Source of the DNA: Mycolicibacterium canariasense
GTDB lineage: Bacteria; Actinomycetota; Actinomycetes; Mycobacteriales; Mycobacteriaceae
Length of the DNA stretch: 64,000 nt
Direction: 5' to 3'
Assembly (NCBI RefSeq): GCF_002101555.1
Contig: NZ_LQOL01000052.1
Coordinates: 124,001-188,000 of the forward strand
Shown: one piece after another, positions 50,059 to 58,786 of the stretch
Layout: every line of letters starts with the position of its first letter
Position numbering within the stretch: position 1 is the first letter of the stretch
Notes under the pieces: model-generated
Database searches by the model: none
Seen by the model: the letters and a program-made list of their open reading frames with translations, nothing else
Told to the model about the DNA's origin: nothing
Program-made: the position numbers and the translations under genes

Positions 50059-50796
50059 ATGACGACGATGTGGGGCGCACCCCTTCACAAGAGGTGGCGC
50101 GGTTCTCGACTGCGTGATCCGCGTCAGGCGCGATTCTTGACCACCGACTCCTTGCGCTGGGTGTTGGCCAACAAGGCGTACACGCCGTGGTACTTGGTCC
50201 GGTACTGGCGGCTGCTGAAATTCAAGCTGGCCAACCCGCACATCATCACCCGCGGCATGGTGTTCCTGGGCAAGGGCGTGGAGATCCAGGCCACCCCGGA
50301 ACTGTCCACCATGGAGATCGGTCGGTGGGTGCACATCGGGGACAAGAACACCATCCGGTGTCACGAGGGTTCGCTGCGCATCGGCGACAAGGTGGTGCTG
50401 GGGCGCGACAACGTGATCAACACCTACCTGGACATCGAGTTGGGTGACTCGGTGCTGATGGCCGACTGGTGCTACGTCTGCGACTTCGACCACAAGATGG
50501 ACAGCCTGGAACTGCCGATCAAGGACCAGGGCATCGTCAAGAGCCCGCTACGGATCGGGCCGGACACCTGGGTCGCGGCGAAGGTGACCATCCTGCGCGG
50601 GACGTCGATCGGGCGCGGCTGTGTGCTGGGCGCGCACGCGGTGGTCAAGGGGGAGATCCCAGACTACTCCATCGCCGTCGGCGCGCCGGCCAAGGTGGTC
50701 AAGAACCGCAAGGTGGCTTGGGATGCTTCCGCCGCCGACCGCGCCGAACTGGCGGCGGCACTGGCGGATATCGAGCGGAAGAAAGCCGCCCGCTGA
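50059..50796 (+). CDS. Left-handed beta-helix acyltransferase (Rv3034c-like)
   Basis: 245 residues. After a basic N-terminus, hexapeptide-type repeats (VEIQATPELSTMEIGRWVHIGDKNTIRC, IGDKVVLGRDNVIN, IGPDTWVAAKVTILRGTSIGRGCVLGAHAVVKG) form the left-handed helix, ending IPDYSIAVGAPAKVVKNR as in sugar O-acetyltransferases. From memory, Rv3034c is one of the genes proposed to acylate 6-O-methylglucose lipopolysaccharide, and the MGLP glycosyltransferase genes lie nearby. Cytoplasmic. Confidence 0.9.
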   Translation: MTTMWGAPLHKRWRGSRLRDPRQARFLTTDSLRWVLANKAYTPWYLVRYWRLLKFKLANPHIITRGMVFLGKGVEIQATPELSTMEIGRWVHIGDKNTIRCHEGSLRIGDKVVLGRDNVINTYLDIELGDSVLMADWCYVCDFDHKMDSLELPIKDQGIVKSPLRIGPDTWVAAKVTILRGTSIGRGCVLGAHAVVKGEIPDYSIAVGAPAKVVKNRKVAWDASAADRAELAAALADIERKKAAR

Positions 50797-50942
50797 GCGG
50801 GCAATGGAGCTTCTCCGCTCGACGCCATCCGCATCGCTGAGGTGAGCTAGGTACCTGGCCCTGATTGGCTAGCTCAGCTAAGCGACGGGGCTGCCGCGTT
50901 TAGGCATTTTGGTGCGTAGCGTGTCGGTGGAGCCGACTAAAA

Positions 50943-50958
50943 TCGAACACATGTTCGA
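50943..50958. promoter_or_regulatory. LexA (SOS) box overlapping the start codon of the DUF222 gene
   Basis: TCGAAC-ACAT-GTTCGA is an exact match to the mycobacterial SOS box TCGAAC-N4-GTTCGA. The start codon ATG 50951 lies inside it, and TAAAAT (50938-50943), a candidate -10, abuts it. LexA binding would block both initiation and elongation. Confidence 0.9.
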
Positions 50959-52393
50959 TAGTGTGGTGAATGCGGAGCGTCGACAGGCCGCCGAGGCGCT
51001 GGAGTCGATGGCTGCGGCCAGTCGTCAGGAGAACGCCGCCGGGGCGGCCCGGCTGTCCGCAATCGCCGACCTGTACGAGCTCCGCTCGCCCGAGGGCGAC
51101 GTGGAGAAACTCAACTGGGTCATCGACGGTTACAGCGGCCTGGCAGCCGAAGTTGCGGCTGCCCAGGGGGTATCGCAGCGGCGCGCCAAGGCACAGGTCG
51201 AGTTGGCGATCGCATTGCGTGAACGGCTGCCCGCGGTGGCCGCCGTGTATGCCACCGGTGCAGTCGACAGGCGACTCATCGCGACCGTGGTGGCGCGTAC
51301 CGATCTGGTCGAGGATCCCGCGCGGTTGACCGTCATCGATGCCAATATCGCCGCCAAAGTAGCCGGCTGGGCTCGCTATTCGGGCCCACAGCAACAGAAA
51401 CGCGTCGACGAGATCATCGCCCGCAACGATCCGGCCGGTGTGCGTGCTCCGCGTCCGGCCGTCGAAAAACGGCGCGTCGATATTGATCCCGGACCACCCG
51501 GTGTCGCCGATATCTGGGCCCGCGCACGCGCCGCCGATGCCGCGGCCTTCGACGCGGCGCTGAACGTGCTCGCCGACGGGGTGTGCCGTAGAGATCCGCG
51601 AACGAAGGCGCAGCGTCGCGCCGACGCCATCGGAGCGCTGGCGATGGGCCGCCCGTTGGCCTGTCAGTGCGGTCAGGACAATTGCCCGGCCATCGAGGTC
51701 GCCGCGGCGCCAGTCAACGGCAGGTTCGTGATCCACCTGATCGCCGACGAAGCCGGCCTCAGCGGTGACCCGCACGCTTCGGGGCTGCTGCCCGACCATG
51801 GACTGATCCCGGCCGAACAGATCACCCAGCTCGTCACCGATGGAGCCACGGTGAAACGGGTGAAAATCCCGCCGGCGCAGGCCGAACCCGGGTACCGGCC
51901 GAGTGTCGCACTCGCGGATTTCGTCCGCTGCCGCGACCTGACGTGCCGCTTCCCCGGCTGCGATGTACCCGCGACCGAGTGCGACATCGACCACACCGTT
52001 CCATGGCCGGCAGGCCCGACACATCCGTCAAACCTCAAGCTGCTCTGCCGATTCCATCACCTGCTCAAGACCTTCCACACCGGCTGGAGCGACCTCCAAC
52101 TGCCGGACGGTGCCGTCGTCTGGGCCACGCCGAGCGGGAACACCTACACCACCACACCCCACGGGGCGCATTGGTTCCCGGAGCTCGGCGCCCCGACCGG
52201 GACGCCGACGCTGGGCCGCGCAGATCCGGCCGCCGGGCGCGAGCTCAAGATGCCTACCCGTCGGCGAACCCGCGCCCAGGAACGGACCCAGCGGATCAGG
52301 GCCGAACGCGCCGGCAACCAAGCGCGCATCGACGAGCGGAAGGAGCGGCTATGTCAACAACGACTCAAAAGCCAAGGCGAACCGCCTTTTTGA
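50951..52393 (+). CDS. DUF222/HNH-endonuclease protein of the 13E12 repeat family
   Basis: 480 residues. The N-terminal DUF222 helical domain (about 10-300) is followed by an HNH nuclease with CRFPGC, ECDIDHTVPWPAGPTHPSNLKLLCRFHH (about residues 330-370) containing both zinc-type Cys and the catalytic His. The 13E12 family is repeated in mycobacterial genomes, often in mobile or phage-related contexts, and several members are known SOS genes. ATG 50951 is chosen because it sits in the SOS box with a leaderless-type -10 just upstream and no ribosome-binding site. It interrupts the MGLP region and is a likely acquisition. Confidence 0.9.
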   Translation: MFDSVVNAERRQAAEALESMAAASRQENAAGAARLSAIADLYELRSPEGDVEKLNWVIDGYSGLAAEVAAAQGVSQRRAKAQVELAIALRERLPAVAAVYATGAVDRRLIATVVARTDLVEDPARLTVIDANIAAKVAGWARYSGPQQQKRVDEIIARNDPAGVRAPRPAVEKRRVDIDPGPPGVADIWARARAADAAAFDAALNVLADGVCRRDPRTKAQRRADAIGALAMGRPLACQCGQDNCPAIEVAAAPVNGRFVIHLIADEAGLSGDPHASGLLPDHGLIPAEQITQLVTDGATVKRVKIPPAQAEPGYRPSVALADFVRCRDLTCRFPGCDVPATECDIDHTVPWPAGPTHPSNLKLLCRFHHLLKTFHTGWSDLQLPDGAVVWATPSGNTYTTTPHGAHWFPELGAPTGTPTLGRADPAAGRELKMPTRRRTRAQERTQRIRAERAGNQARIDERKERLCQQRLKSQGEPPF

Positions 52394-52396
52394 GCC

Positions 52397-53638
52397 TCAG
52401 CGGTCCGGCAGTGCGTGCTCGATGATCGGCCGGCGCGGCAGTGGGTTGCGCTCACCACGTTTGGCGGCCAGGTACACCTGGGCAGTCTCGGCGGCGACGG
52501 TGTGCCAGTCGAAATCGTGGTTGAGGCGCTCGCGGGCGGCGATGGCGCGGCGCTGCGCGGCGGCCGGGTCGTCCAGCACGGTACGCACGGCGGCGGCCAG
52601 CTGGGCGATGTTGTGCGGCGGGAAGGACACGCCGGTCTCACCGTTGATGACGGCCTCGCCCAGGCCACCCACATTGGAGGTGACCAGGGGAGTGCCGGTG
52701 GCGGCGGCCTCCAGCGCGACGATGCCGAACGGCTCGTAGTGGCTGGGCAGCACGGCGGCGTCGACGGTGTGCAGCATCTGCACCAGCTCGGCATGGTCGA
52801 GGCGCCCGACGAACTCGATCGCCTTGACCACCTTGTATTTCCGGGCTTGCTCGGCAAGCCAGTCGCGCTGCGTGCCGTCACCGGCGATGGTCAGCGTGGT
52901 GCCCGGATGCGTGCGCCGGATGCGTGGCAGCGCGGCGATGGCGTCCTGCACGCCCTTCTCGTACTCCAGCCGACCCAGATAGAGCAGCCGGGGCGGCCCG
53001 TCGTGTGCGTCGCGTTCGGCGAATGGCCATGCGGCGGCGTCGATTCCGTTGCGGATCACCCGGGTCTCGGCGAGGCCGGGCCCGAACAGTTCGGTGATCT
53101 CGTCACCCATGGACGCCGAACACGTGATCAGGAAGTCGGATTCGCGCACCAGCCAGGACTCCACCGCGTGCACCTGGCGGCTGATCGGGCCCGACACCCA
53201 ACCGGAATGCCGGCCCGCCTCGGTCGCGTGGATGGTCGAAACCAAAGGGGCGTCGAAGAACTCGGCCAGCGCGATGGCGGGATGGGCCACCAGCCAGTCG
53301 TGCGCGTGCACGATGTCCGGGCGCCAGGGCCGCCCGGCGGGGGTGCGGATGCCCAGGCCGGCCCGGGTCATGGCATGTCCCATCGCCAGCACCCAGGCCA
53401 TCATGTCGGTGCCGAAGTCGAACTCGTGCGGGTCCTCCGCGGCGGCGACGACGCGCACCCCCTCGCTCACCTCGTCGGTGGAGGGATGGGTGCTCGGGTC
53501 GGTGCCCGCGGGCCGCCGGGACAGCACCACCACCTCGTGGCCCGCCTCGGCGAGCGCGGTGGCCAGGTGATGCACGTGCCGGCCCAATCCGCCGACCACC
53601 ACCGGCGGGTACTCCCACGACACCATCAGGATCTTCAT
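52397..53638 (-). CDS. GT4-type alpha-1,4-glucosyltransferase of MGLP/glycogen synthesis (Rv3032-like)
   Basis: 413 residues. The N-terminal EYPPVVVGGLGRHV opening, HDWLVAHPA and the C-terminal donor site HYEPFGIVALEAAATGTPLVTSNVGGLGE are typical of GT4 retaining glucosyltransferases. From memory, Rv3032 elongates methylglucose lipopolysaccharide using a nucleotide-glucose donor. It follows the GH57 gene with a mini-ORF between them and converges, three bases apart, with the DUF222 gene. Confidence 0.92.
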   Translation of the reverse strand: MKILMVSWEYPPVVVGGLGRHVHHLATALAEAGHEVVVLSRRPAGTDPSTHPSTDEVSEGVRVVAAAEDPHEFDFGTDMMAWVLAMGHAMTRAGLGIRTPAGRPWRPDIVHAHDWLVAHPAIALAEFFDAPLVSTIHATEAGRHSGWVSGPISRQVHAVESWLVRESDFLITCSASMGDEITELFGPGLAETRVIRNGIDAAAWPFAERDAHDGPPRLLYLGRLEYEKGVQDAIAALPRIRRTHPGTTLTIAGDGTQRDWLAEQARKYKVVKAIEFVGRLDHAELVQMLHTVDAAVLPSHYEPFGIVALEAAATGTPLVTSNVGGLGEAVINGETGVSFPPHNIAQLAAAVRTVLDDPAAAQRRAIAARERLNHDFDWHTVAAETAQVYLAAKRGERNPLPRRPIIEHALPDR

Positions 53639-53670
53639 CGGTGCCCTCTGCTCTTCGCGCGAGCGCTCAT
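53635..53670 (-). repeat. MIRU-like element with an 11-residue mini-ORF between GH57 and GT4 genes
   Basis: Read on the minus strand, ATG 53670 overlaps the GH57 stop (ATGA), and the frame MSARAKSRGHR ends in a TGA that overlaps the GT4 start (ATGA). Its first part, positions 53651-53672, is a 22-base exact match to the core of the triplicated repeat at 33823-33921. The layout equals the one at 44155-44223. Confidence 0.72.
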
Positions 53671-55208
53671 CGCGGCAACCTCCTGGCATCGAGCGCGCCG
53701 AACAACCCGTCGGCGCGGTTCCAGTCCTCGGCCAGTCGCTGTGCGTGGTCGCGCCGCCCGGCGGCCACCGCGGCGGCGATCTCGCGGGTCGCATGCGCGT
53801 GCAGATGCGCGCGGTAGCGGGCGTATTCGGCCGCCGAATCCTTGCTCACCATGAAGGGCCAGTCGCTGGAAACGGTCAACAGTGTCTCGCGCAGGATCTG
53901 GTCGGCCACCCGGTCGCGGGTGTGCGGCGCGTCGGTCGCATCCAGTGCCTTGTCCACCGCCGTCAGCGCGGTGTCCACCACCTCACTGTTGAGCTGCACG
54001 ATATCGCTCACCGCCGGCCCATTCCATACCTGCCAGTTCTTGCCGGAACCCCAAGAGCTGGGCGGCAATTCGACGGAGCTGCCGACGAAACCGGCCTCGA
54101 TGGCGTCCGTCAGGGTGCCGACCCGGATGCCGGCGGACGGCAGCGCCCGCAGCAGCCGCTCCAGCCACAGCGGGCCCTCATGCCACCAATGGCCGAACAG
54201 TTCGGTGTCGAACGCCGCCACCACGTGGGCCGGGCGTCCGGTGCGTTCGCCCTCGTCGACCAGTCGGCGGCGCACCACCTCGACGAAATCGGCCACATGG
54301 GCGTCCACCGCGCGGTCGGCCCGCTGCGGGTCATACGGTGCCTTCTCCGCCGACGGCACGTTGCGGCCGGTGACCCGTGCCGGTTTGAGGCCGGTCACGT
54401 GGTCGTAGGTGTGGAAGTCGCGGTAGGCGGCGTGACCCGGATAGCCGGACTTGGGCGACCACACCCGGTAGCTGACCTGCAGATCGCGCCCGAACGCGAT
54501 GACGTTCGACTCGCCGACCGGGCGGCCGACGGCGGTGTCGCCGTGCAGCGAGGGCCCGTCGACCATGAAATGGCTGACACCGGCTGCGGCATAACCGGTT
54601 TCCATGCCCGGCGCATACGCGCATTCAGGCGCCCAGATGCCCGTCGGGGTGTGCGCGAAGCGGTGCGCGGCATCGGCCAGGCCCTCGCGCAGCGCGAATT
54701 CGCGCAACCGCGGGTGCAGCAGCGGCTGGAACGGGTGGGCCAACGGGCCGCCGAGTAGTTCGATGGTGCCGCCGTCGATGAGTCCGCGCAGCAGCGGGCT
54801 GGCGCCGTGGCACCACAGCGAGCCGAACTCGTCGAGCGCGCGCTCGGCCGCTTCGAATTCGTGAGTTCCGAACGCGCGCATGGCTTCCGGCGCGGCGAAC
54901 GCGGTGCCGGACCGGACCGTGGTGGCCTCCAGTGCGCGCAGCTGCCAGTTGGCCAGCCAGTGCCGCATCCCGGCCAGGCAGTACGGGTCGTCGAGCTGGG
55001 CGGTCACCACCGGCGTCATGCCCAGGGTGACCAGGCGTCCGCGGCCCTCGGCGGCCAGCGTGCGCAGCGTCCGCAGCAGCGGCAGATAGGACGCCGCCCA
55101 GGACTGGTAGAGCCATTCCTCGCCGACCGGCCAGCGCCCGTGGTGGGCCAGCCACGGCAGGTGGGTGTGCAGGACCAGGGTGAACAGGCCCGGTACCGGC
55201 TCGCTCAT
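53667..55208 (-). CDS. GH57 alpha-glucan branching enzyme (Rv3031-like)
   Basis: 513 residues. The GH57 motifs are present: HTHLPW (His14, His16), catalytic nucleophile Glu195 (GIWAPECAY) and acid/base Asp334 (AAFDTELFGHWWHEG). It introduces or processes alpha-1,6 branches on alpha-glucans; from memory Rv3031 is assigned to MGLP synthesis together with Rv3030 and Rv3032, which are its neighbours here. No signal peptide, so cytoplasmic. The start overlaps the preceding methyltransferase gene end (ATGA). Confidence 0.93.
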   Translation of the reverse strand: MSEPVPGLFTLVLHTHLPWLAHHGRWPVGEEWLYQSWAASYLPLLRTLRTLAAEGRGRLVTLGMTPVVTAQLDDPYCLAGMRHWLANWQLRALEATTVRSGTAFAAPEAMRAFGTHEFEAAERALDEFGSLWCHGASPLLRGLIDGGTIELLGGPLAHPFQPLLHPRLREFALREGLADAAHRFAHTPTGIWAPECAYAPGMETGYAAAGVSHFMVDGPSLHGDTAVGRPVGESNVIAFGRDLQVSYRVWSPKSGYPGHAAYRDFHTYDHVTGLKPARVTGRNVPSAEKAPYDPQRADRAVDAHVADFVEVVRRRLVDEGERTGRPAHVVAAFDTELFGHWWHEGPLWLERLLRALPSAGIRVGTLTDAIEAGFVGSSVELPPSSWGSGKNWQVWNGPAVSDIVQLNSEVVDTALTAVDKALDATDAPHTRDRVADQILRETLLTVSSDWPFMVSKDSAAEYARYRAHLHAHATREIAAAVAAGRRDHAQRLAEDWNRADGLFGALDARRLPR

Positions 55209-55984
55209 GGCCGGATCGCGATCGCCACCAGGTCCAGGCTGTCGTCAATTTCCCGGGCATCGGTCAGGTCGAAGTCGTCGGTGCTGACCGCGGCGACATC
55301 GGCCAGCAGCTCGTCCGACCACGGCGCGCCGGCGACCGCGCGGGCGATCTGGGCGTCGATGATGGAACCGCCGTGCCGGGCGTCCATCGCAGTCAGGCCC
55401 GCACCGTGATAGACGCCGAGCATGGCTTCCATCACGAAGCCACCGTCGGTCAACAGTTCGGTCAACTCGGCGGCGTTCAGCTCCCGGGTGTGGAACGGGT
55501 TGAGCGGGGTGTCCCGGCCGGGGGAGAAGGTGATCCGGTTCGGGGTCGACATCATCAGCACGCCGCCGGGCCGCAGCACGCGGAAACACTCGCCGACGAA
55601 CTGGGCCTGATCCCACAGGTGCTCGATGACCTGGAAATTCACCACGACGTCCACCGACGCATCGGCAAGGGGAAGGTTGGCCAGATTTCCCAAGTGCATC
55701 TGCACGCGCGGGTACCGCGCCCGGATGTGGGCCACCGCGGATTCGTCGTAGTCCACGCCGATGACCCGGCGGGCCACGCCGGCGATCAGATCGGCGCCGT
55801 AACCCTCGCCGGGCCCGGCCTCCAACACGTCGCGATCGACGCAGCGCTCGGCCAGCCGCTGGTAGACCACCTCGTGCCGGCGGAACCAGTAGTTCTCCTC
55901 GGCGAGGCCGGGAATGGTGCGTTCACCGGTCAGCGGCAGCGAAGGCTGCGCGCCCGGGTTGTCGACCGAACCGAATGTGCTCAT
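55205..55984 (-). CDS. Methyltransferase of MGLP synthesis (Rv3030-like)
   Basis: 259 residues, class I SAM methyltransferase: motif I VLEAGPGEGYGADL, motif II RVIGVDYDESAVAH, motif III VVVNFQVIEHLWD and motif IV FRVLRPGGVLMMSTPNR. The first gene of the three-gene minus-strand operon with GH57 and GT4. From memory, Rv3030 is a sugar methyltransferase of the MGLP pathway. The start at 55984 is set by MSTFGSVDNPG, where similarity begins; the longer ORF runs into the gap before etfB. Confidence 0.92.
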   Translation of the reverse strand: MSTFGSVDNPGAQPSLPLTGERTIPGLAEENYWFRRHEVVYQRLAERCVDRDVLEAGPGEGYGADLIAGVARRVIGVDYDESAVAHIRARYPRVQMHLGNLANLPLADASVDVVVNFQVIEHLWDQAQFVGECFRVLRPGGVLMMSTPNRITFSPGRDTPLNPFHTRELNAAELTELLTDGGFVMEAMLGVYHGAGLTAMDARHGGSIIDAQIARAVAGAPWSDELLADVAAVSTDDFDLTDAREIDDSLDLVAIAIRP

Positions 55985-56090
55985 TGGAAGGCAGGCTAAC
56001 CCGTGATGAGGTGTTCGCGAACGGTGCCCGGCGACCGTGAGGTCTTGATGAGCGGATTGAGCGGTTATGGTGTCCTTGCGTGCCGCAAAA

Positions 56091-56106
56091 GTTACCGACG
56101 GGTAAC
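56091..56106. promoter_or_regulatory. Palindrome GTTACC-GACG-GGTAAC upstream of etfBA
   Basis: Perfect 6-base arms, 74 bases before the etfB start and 107 bases before the divergent methyltransferase start. It looks like a TetR-type operator, but I cannot assign a protein to it. Confidence 0.55.
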
Positions 56107-56179
56107 CTGGTGGCCGTTGCGTAATTCGTGATATGCCCAGGCCGGCTGACGGCCTCATCGAGGAGGACGAACCACAGTC

Positions 56180-56971
56180 ATGACGAACATCGTGGTCCTG
56201 ATCAAGCAGGTCCCTGACACCTGGTCGGAGCGCAAGCTCACCGACGGCGACTTCACTCTCGACCGGGAGGCGGCCGACGCCGTTCTGGACGAGATCAACG
56301 AGCGCGCGGTCGAGGAAGCGCTGCTGATCAAGGAGCGCGAGGGTGGCGACAGCACCGTGACCGTGCTGACCGCCGGTCCCGAGCGCGCCACCGAAGCCAT
56401 CCGCAAGGCCCTGTCCATGGGTGCCGACAAGGCGGTCCACCTCAAGGACGACGGCCTGCACGGTTCCGATGTCATCCAGACCGGCTGGGCCCTGGCCCGT
56501 GCGCTGGGCACCATCGAAGGCACCGAGCTGGTCATCGCCGGCAACGAGGCCACCGATGGTGTCGGCGGCGCCGTCCCGGCCGTCATCGCCGAGTACCTGG
56601 GCCTGCCGCAGCTGACCCACGTGCGCAAGCTGAACGTCGAGGGCGGCAAGGTCACCGCCGAGCGGGAGACCGACGAGGGCGTATTCGGCCTGGAGGCCAC
56701 CCTGCCCGCCGTGGTCAGCGTGAACGAGAAGATCAACGAGCCGCGCTTCCCGTCCTTCAAGGGCATCATGGCCGCCAAGAAGAAGGAAGTCACCGTCCTG
56801 ACCCTGGCCGAGATCGGTGTCGAGGCGGACGAGGTGGGCGTGGCCAACGCCGGCACCAAGGTGCTGTCGTCCACCCCGAAGCCGCCGAAGACCGCCGGCG
56901 AGAAGATCACCGACGAAGGTGAAGGCGGCACCAAGGTCGCCGAGTACCTGGTCGCCCAGAAGCTGATCTAG
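56180..56971 (+). CDS. etfB: Electron transfer flavoprotein beta subunit
   Basis: 263 residues, standard EtfB. NIVVLIKQVPDTWSE opening, the AMP-binding segment and the conserved GGAVPAVIAEYLGLPQLTH signature are present. With EtfA it accepts electrons from acyl-CoA dehydrogenases and passes them towards the membrane quinone pool. Strong ribosome-binding site (GAGGAGG). Forms an operon with etfA (38-base gap) and ends in a strong terminator. Confidence 0.96.
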   Translation: MTNIVVLIKQVPDTWSERKLTDGDFTLDREAADAVLDEINERAVEEALLIKEREGGDSTVTVLTAGPERATEAIRKALSMGADKAVHLKDDGLHGSDVIQTGWALARALGTIEGTELVIAGNEATDGVGGAVPAVIAEYLGLPQLTHVRKLNVEGGKVTAERETDEGVFGLEATLPAVVSVNEKINEPRFPSFKGIMAAKKKEVTVLTLAEIGVEADEVGVANAGTKVLSSTPKPPKTAGEKITDEGEGGTKVAEYLVAQKLI

Positions 56972-57009
56972 TCGCCCGATCCCTCAGACACACACTTAAG
57001 GACATATTC

Positions 57010-57966
57010 ATGGCTGAAGTACTTGTGCTCGTCGAGCACGCCGATGGTGCGCTGAAGAAGGTCAGCACCGAACTCATCACCGCCGCCCGGGTTCTGGGCG
57101 AGCCGTCCGCCGTCGTGGTGGCCGCCCCCGGCACCGCCGCCGGCCTGACCGACGGTCTGAAGGCCGCCGGTGCCGCCAAGATCTACGTCGCCGAGTCGGC
57201 CGATGTGGACACCTACCTGGTCACCCCGAAGGTCGACGTGCTGGCCGCGCTGGCCGAGTCGGCCGCGCCGGCCGGTGTGGTCATCGCCGCCACCGCCGAG
57301 GGCAAAGAGGTGGCCGGCCGGCTGGCCGCGCGCCTGGGCTCGGGTCTGCTCGTCGACATCGTCGAACTCAAAGACGGTGGCATCGGCGTGCACAGCATCT
57401 TCGGTGGCGCCTACACCGTCGAGGCCCAGGCCACCGGTGAGCTGCCGGTGATCACCATCCGCCCGGGTGCTGTCGAGGCCGCCCCGGCCGACGGTGCCGG
57501 CGAGGTTGTCAACGTCGAGGTCCCGGCCCAGGCCGAGAATGCGACCAAGATCACGTCCCGCGAGCCGGTCGTCGCCGGTGACCGCCCGGAGCTCACCGAG
57601 GCCAGTGTCGTGGTCGCCGGTGGCCGCGGTGTGGGCAGCGCGGACAGCTTCAAGGTGGTCGAGGACCTGGCCGACGCGCTCGGTGGCGCCGTCGGCGCCT
57701 CCCGCGCCGCGGTGGACTCGGGCTACTACCCGGGCCAGTTCCAGGTCGGCCAGACCGGTAAGACCGTGTCGCCGCAGCTCTACATCGCGCTCGGCATCTC
57801 CGGTGCCATCCAGCACCGTGCCGGTATGCAGACGTCCAAGACCATCATCGCGGTCAACAAGGACGAAGAGGCGCCGATCTTCGAGATCGCCGACCTGGGC
57901 ATCGTGGGCGACCTGTTCAAGGTGACCCCGCAGCTCACCGACGCCATCAAGGCCCGCAAGGGCTGA
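57010..57966 (+). CDS. etfA: Electron transfer flavoprotein alpha subunit
   Basis: 318 residues. The C-terminal FAD domain shows [61 protein letters not shown], the diagnostic EtfA signature; the N-terminal domain begins [13 protein letters not shown]. Partner of EtfB in fatty acid and amino acid oxidation. Orthologs of Rv3029c-Rv3028c (fixA-fixB). Confidence 0.97.
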   Translation: MAEVLVLVEHADGALKKVSTELITAARVLGEPSAVVVAAPGTAAGLTDGLKAAGAAKIYVAESADVDTYLVTPKVDVLAALAESAAPAGVVIAATAEGKEVAGRLAARLGSGLLVDIVELKDGGIGVHSIFGGAYTVEAQATGELPVITIRPGAVEAAPADGAGEVVNVEVPAQAENATKITSREPVVAGDRPELTEASVVVAGGRGVGSADSFKVVEDLADALGGAVGASRAAVDSGYYPGQFQVGQTGKTVSPQLYIALGISGAIQHRAGMQTSKTIIAVNKDEEAPIFEIADLGIVGDLFKVTPQLTDAIKARKG

Positions 57967-57980
57967 TCGCTTCACGAAGA

Positions 57981-58010
57981 AGCCCCCGGACGCGCGTCCG
58001 GGGGCTTTTT
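57981..58010 (+). terminator. Strong intrinsic terminator after etfA
   Basis: AGCCCCCGGACG (57981-57992) pairs with CGTCCGGGGGCT (57995-58006) in a perfect 12-base stem, followed by a T run. This is one of few classical terminators with a T-tract in this region. Confidence 0.9.
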
Positions 58011-58072
58011 CGTACTCTGGACTACGGGTTTTCAAGGGCTCCATCCCGGGCCCCGAGCGGCAGTCTGGGTGT

Positions 58073-58786
58073 ATGAGAATTTCGGTTATCGGGGCCACCG
58101 GCCTGATCGGCTCGAAGGTGGTCGACCTGCTCAACAGCGACGGACACGATGTCGTCGCCGCGTCCCGCACGTCGGGTGCCGACGTGCTCACCGGAGACGG
58201 ACTCACCGACGCGCTGGCGGGCGCCGACGTGCTGGTCGACGTCGTCAACTCACCGTCGTTCGACGACGGCCCGGTGATGGACTTCTTCACCCGTTCCACG
58301 GCCAACCTGGTGGCCGCTGCCAAGGCGGCCGGCGTCCGGCACTACGTCGCGCTGTCCATCGTCGGGGTCGACACGCTGCCGGAGAGCGGATACCTGCGGG
58401 CCAAGGTGGCGCAGGAGCGGACCATCACCGCATCCGGCCTGCCGTACACGATCGTGCGGGCCACCCAGTTCGAGGAGTTCACCGAGGCCATCGTGGCCTC
58501 GCTGGACGCCGGCGACGTGGTCCGCGCACCGGACGCGCTCATCCAGCCGGTCGCGTCCGACGATGTCGCGGCCGCGGTGGCCCATGCCGCGACCGCGGAT
58601 CCGCGCGACGGCATCATCGAGATCGGCGGACCGGCGCAGATCAGTTTCGCCGACCTGGCTCGCCGCGTGCTGGCCGCCCAGGGCAGCGACAAGACCGTCG
58701 TGGTCGACGCCCAGGCCACCTACTTCGGTACCCCGCTGCAGCGCGCCAGCCTGGTCACCGGGGACGCGCGCGTGCCACGGCCATGA
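58073..58786 (+). CDS. NmrA-like NAD(P)-binding protein
   Basis: 237 residues, atypical short-chain-dehydrogenase fold. Nucleotide-binding GATGLIGSK (8-16), then YVALSIVGVD and SGYLRAKVAQERTITASGLPYTIVRATQF, where a catalytic Tyr-xxx-Lys is partly kept (YLRAK). Such proteins act as reductases or redox sensors. The stop overlaps the nitroreductase start (ATGA), so they form a two-gene unit, perhaps inserted between etfA and the OlsB-like gene. Confidence 0.87.
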   Translation: MRISVIGATGLIGSKVVDLLNSDGHDVVAASRTSGADVLTGDGLTDALAGADVLVDVVNSPSFDDGPVMDFFTRSTANLVAAAKAAGVRHYVALSIVGVDTLPESGYLRAKVAQERTITASGLPYTIVRATQFEEFTEAIVASLDAGDVVRAPDALIQPVASDDVAAAVAHAATADPRDGIIEIGGPAQISFADLARRVLAAQGSDKTVVVDAQATYFGTPLQRASLVTGDARVPRP

